Shown: one piece after another, positions 5,086 to 7,156 of the stretch | How the letters are laid out: each line of letters begins with the position of its first letter | Numbering within the stretch: position 1 is the stretch's first letter | Assembly: GCA_023253235.1 (NCBI GenBank) | Contig: JALRHE010000241.1 | Coordinates: forward strand, 1-7,156 | Reading direction: 5' to 3' | DNA from: Steroidobacteraceae bacterium | Lineage (GTDB): Bacteria > Pseudomonadota > Gammaproteobacteria > Steroidobacterales > Steroidobacteraceae | DNA length: 7,156 bases | Program-made: the position numbers and the translations under genes | Notes under the pieces: model-generated | What the model was told of the DNA's origin: nothing | Databases searched by the model: none | Seen by the model: the letters and a program-made list of their open reading frames with translations, nothing else

Positions 5086-6239
5086 GTTTTCTTGACCGTA
5101 GAACGCTGACCGTTTTCGTCATAGCGGAAATCATCTGGCACTTCCGGGGCACTAAACTCCGGCTGCTGCAAATCCCCTGACAGCGCACTCAAACGGAAGA
5201 CGTAAGCGAGCACTGCCGCCACGGCTCGGTAGAGCCCCTCGGGAATCGGGTCGTTTATCTCGGTCGTGTAATAAAGCGCACGAGCGAGCGGTGGCGCAGA
5301 TACCTCGGGAACGCCGGCTGCGGATGCACGCTCCTTGATGGCACGAGCCACTTCGCCTTTCCCCTTGGCAAGCACGATCGGCACACTGCTGCGCTCTTCG
5401 TCATATTCGAGCGCAACGGCGAACTCGCTCGGGTTCACGATCACGACATCGGCCTGCTTCACTTTGTCGAGCATTCGACCGCGACTGAGTTCACGCTGCT
5501 TGCGACGAATCTGCTGTTTGACCTCAGGACGTCCCTCGATATCCTTCATTTCATCGCGAATCTCCTGCTTGGTCATTCGCAGACGACGCAGGTAATTCCA
5601 GCGCTGATAAGGCACATCGAGAATCGCGATCGCCGCAACGACTGCAGACACCAGCGTGAAAATTGTCAGCGCAAGCGACGCCCCATGAACCATCATCGGC
5701 TCTAGTGCATCTCGCGACATCGAGACGATCTCCTCGCGCCGTTGCCACAGCAGCAACACCAGTACACCCGCAATTCCGATGAACTTGAGCAGATTTCGCA
5801 ATACGCCCATCAACGCCTGCGGTCCGAACATCCGCTTTAAACCGCTCAAGGGGTTGAGCTTGGAGCCCTTTGGTGCTGCAGCCTTACCGGAAAACTGGAA
5901 CCCCCCATTGACCAATGCCGCCAGCAAGGCGACGACCACGGCAACGAGGAACAACCATTTGACCGACCAGAGACCATTGAAGATGGACATACCGAGTGTC
6001 ATCGGTAAATCCTGCACATCGTCGATTTGACCGCGAGTGAAACTGAAGCTTTGCTTCATCTGACCAGCGATATCGTCGACGATGTCCCCGCCGATGAACA
6101 TCAGCATGGCGCATAACGCCATCACGACCATGGCACCGCCAAAATCAGGTGATCGAGGCAGTTCGCCTCGCTCGCGCGCTTGCTGCAAACGCTTTGCGGT
6201 CGGCTCTTCTGTTTTTTCCTGTCCTTGATCTTCGGCCAT
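5082..6239 (-). CDS. flhB: FlhB, flagellar export switch protein with variant NPSE cleavage motif
   Basis: FlhB is the export-apparatus protein that switches secretion from rod/hook to filament substrates. The protein has 385 residues, close to the family norm. It begins with the typical basic EKTEEPTAKRLQQARERGEL segment (8-27), followed by hydrophobic segments near 34-56, 85-112, 143-165 and 187-210. The basic linker 211-260 leads into the cytoplasmic C-domain (FlhB-C). FlhB normally cleaves itself between Asn and Pro of NPTH. Here residues 269-272 are NPSE, so the scissile N-P is kept while Thr-His is replaced. The downstream FAVALEYDE, PIVLAKGKGEVAR, PPLARALYYTTEI and PIPEGLYRAVAAVLAYVFRL are family-typical, and the C-tail ends with a PDDFRYDENGQ-like motif. 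The gene starts 4 bases after the fliR stop and its TGA overlaps the SPOR gene ATG. No frameshift is seen. Confidence 0.97.
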   Translation of the reverse strand: MAEDQGQEKTEEPTAKRLQQARERGELPRSPDFGGAMVVMALCAMLMFIGGDIVDDIAGQMKQSFSFTRGQIDDVQDLPMTLGMSIFNGLWSVKWLFLVAVVVALLAALVNGGFQFSGKAAAPKGSKLNPLSGLKRMFGPQALMGVLRNLLKFIGIAGVLVLLLWQRREEIVSMSRDALEPMMVHGASLALTIFTLVSAVVAAIAILDVPYQRWNYLRRLRMTKQEIRDEMKDIEGRPEVKQQIRRKQRELSRGRMLDKVKQADVVIVNPSEFAVALEYDEERSSVPIVLAKGKGEVARAIKERASAAGVPEVSAPPLARALYYTTEINDPIPEGLYRAVAAVLAYVFRLSALSGDLQQPEFSAPEVPDDFRYDENGQRSTVKKT

Positions 6240-6243
6240 GATG

Positions 6244-7020
6244 CTAGCCCTGCCCCAGCAATCGGGCGCGGATATAGCTTTCGGCCAAACCCCAAAGCTC
6301 GGTCATGCGCTCGCCGATGACCGGCATCAACACGAACAACAATGCGAAGCCGACGATCAAGCTCACGGCAAATCCGACGGCGAACACGTTCAAGGACGGG
6401 GTCGCACGTGACAAGGCACCCACACCGATATTGACGGCCAAAAGAGCTAGCAGCAGCGGAGCGGCCAGCAGCGCAGCCCCGCGGAAAATGATGCTGGAGA
6501 AGTCGAGCCACGCTTGGATATCGAGCAAACTGAAGCTTCCAGGTGGTAGAACTCGAATGCTCTCGGTCATCATGCTGATGATGACGGTATGCCCATCTGC
6601 CGTGATGAAAATCAGCAGCGCGATCAAGTTCAAGAACTGCGACAGCACCGGGGTAGATCCGATGGACGGATCGAAGGACTGAGCGAAACCGATACCGACC
6701 GACATCGAGATTTGCTCACCGGCCAGAACCACCGCAGCCGATACGAACTGCAACACCAATCCGATCGAGACACCTATCAAGGCCTCACTGAGCAGGGTGA
6801 GTAAGTTGGGTTCGCCGAACGGCAGTTGCGGCGCACTGGTGGACGTGGGCATGGCAGGCAACATCAACACGCAAAGCGCTGCCGCATAGATCAACCGAAT
6901 GCGCGTGCTACCGGCAATCTGTGTGAACAACGGAGCAGTAAGAAAAAACGCCGTCACCCTCGTGAAGGGCAACAGGAGCGACTCCATCCAGCTGAGCACG
7001 AATTGACCGAGCTCGAGCAC
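6244..7020 (-). CDS. fliR: FliR, flagellar export gate membrane protein
   Basis: FliR is part of the FliP-FliQ-FliR core of the export gate, the entry pore through the inner membrane. The 258-residue length is normal for the family. Several hydrophobic segments cover most of the protein (about 8-33, 40-58, 70-100, 125-155, 170-200 and 210-235). Recognisable family features include FTRVTAFFLTAPLF near 19-32, the GEQISMSVGIGFAQSFDPS region near 100-118 and LLALLAVNIGVGALSRATP near 190-208. Translation starts at GTG 7020-7018, four bases after the fliQ stop, with the G-run at the end of fliQ (GGGGGGTGA) serving as a ribosome site. An ATG at 7025-7023 overlapping the fliQ stop is in another frame. 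The gene order fliQ-fliR-flhB is the usual one. Confidence 0.96.
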   Translation of the reverse strand: MLELGQFVLSWMESLLLPFTRVTAFFLTAPLFTQIAGSTRIRLIYAAALCVLMLPAMPTSTSAPQLPFGEPNLLTLLSEALIGVSIGLVLQFVSAAVVLAGEQISMSVGIGFAQSFDPSIGSTPVLSQFLNLIALLIFITADGHTVIISMMTESIRVLPPGSFSLLDIQAWLDFSSIIFRGAALLAAPLLLALLAVNIGVGALSRATPSLNVFAVGFAVSLIVGFALLFVLMPVIGERMTELWGLAESYIRARLLGQG

Positions 7021-7024
7021 GGCA

Positions 7025-7156
7025 TCACCCCCCGATATCCGGTATTCGCTCGAAAATGCGGCGAGTGAAATCCACCAAGAGCTCTAACTGCCAACCGCCG
7101 AGTGCGGCGATCAACAAAGTGACGGCTATCAGTTTCGGCAAAAAACTCAGTGTCAT
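7025..7156 (-). CDS. fliQ: FliQ, flagellar export gate protein (C-terminal 43 residues; 5' end beyond window)
   Basis: Only the C-terminal half of this roughly 90-residue, two-TM export-gate protein is present. The visible sequence begins MTLSFLPKLIAVTLLIAALG, corresponding to the well-conserved T-L-[ST]-F-[IL]-P-K loop and second membrane helix of FliQ. It ends in FTRRIFERIPDIGG and TGA at 7027-7025. The Met at the window edge is an internal residue of the family, not the start, because the first membrane helix must lie beyond base 7156. The stop is four bases from the fliR GTG, consistent with one operon. Confidence 0.95.
   Translation of the reverse strand: MTLSFLPKLIAVTLLIAALGGWQLELLVDFTRRIFERIPDIGG

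Noticed and set aside
7023..7025. ATG overlapping the fliQ stop as the fliR start
   Set aside because: It is in a different frame from fliR. GTG 7020 is the in-frame start.
7154..7156. ATG at the window edge as a true gene start
   Set aside because: The protein aligns with the second half of FliQ, so this Met is internal and the gene continues beyond the window.
1..7156. Mobile element, CRISPR, tRNA or rRNA traces that might explain the flhB-flhA insert
   Set aside because: No transposase-like gene, long terminal repeats, repeat-spacer pattern or tRNA-like structure was seen by eye.

Overview
The window is part of a bacterial flagellar locus. The bottom (minus) strand carries the flagellar type III export genes fliQ (3' end only), fliR, flhB and flhA (5' half only). 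FlhA and FlhB read like gammaproteobacterial proteins. A FlgP-like lipoprotein and a FlgT-like protein suggest a polar, high-torque flagellum with Vibrio-type outer-membrane disks. G+C is moderately high by eye; I cannot name the genus.

Layout, read from the right on the minus strand: fliQ (7156-7025), fliR (7020-6244) and flhB (6239-5082) form a tight run. It continues, through an ATGA overlap, into three genes that are not standard members of this operon. The first (5085-4054) encodes a membrane protein with an ExeA/DamX-like domain lacking a recognisable P-loop, one membrane segment and an FtsN-like SPOR domain. The second (4048-3584) encodes a small soluble coiled-coil protein. The third (3563-2682) encodes a single-pass membrane protein with a long Ala-rich helical domain. 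Facing them on the plus strand are two overlapping genes for envelope proteins: an LPP20/FlgP-type lipoprotein (1233-1811) and a FlgT-like periplasmic protein (1808-2668). flhA (1058 to below 1) lies to the left on the minus strand, with a good sigma-54 promoter at 1154-1139 in the divergent flhA/flgP spacer.

flhB and flhA are often adjacent; here five genes separate them. The plus-strand pair probably builds the basal-body H-ring. The minus-strand trio is the best candidate for something undescribed: a predicted pseudo-ATPase/SPOR envelope protein with two coiled-coil partners, co-transcribed with the export gate. A plausible but unproven role is tying the nascent flagellar base, or its peptidoglycan site, to the cell pole or division site. 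A second oddity is FlhB, whose autocleavage motif reads NPSE instead of NPTH.
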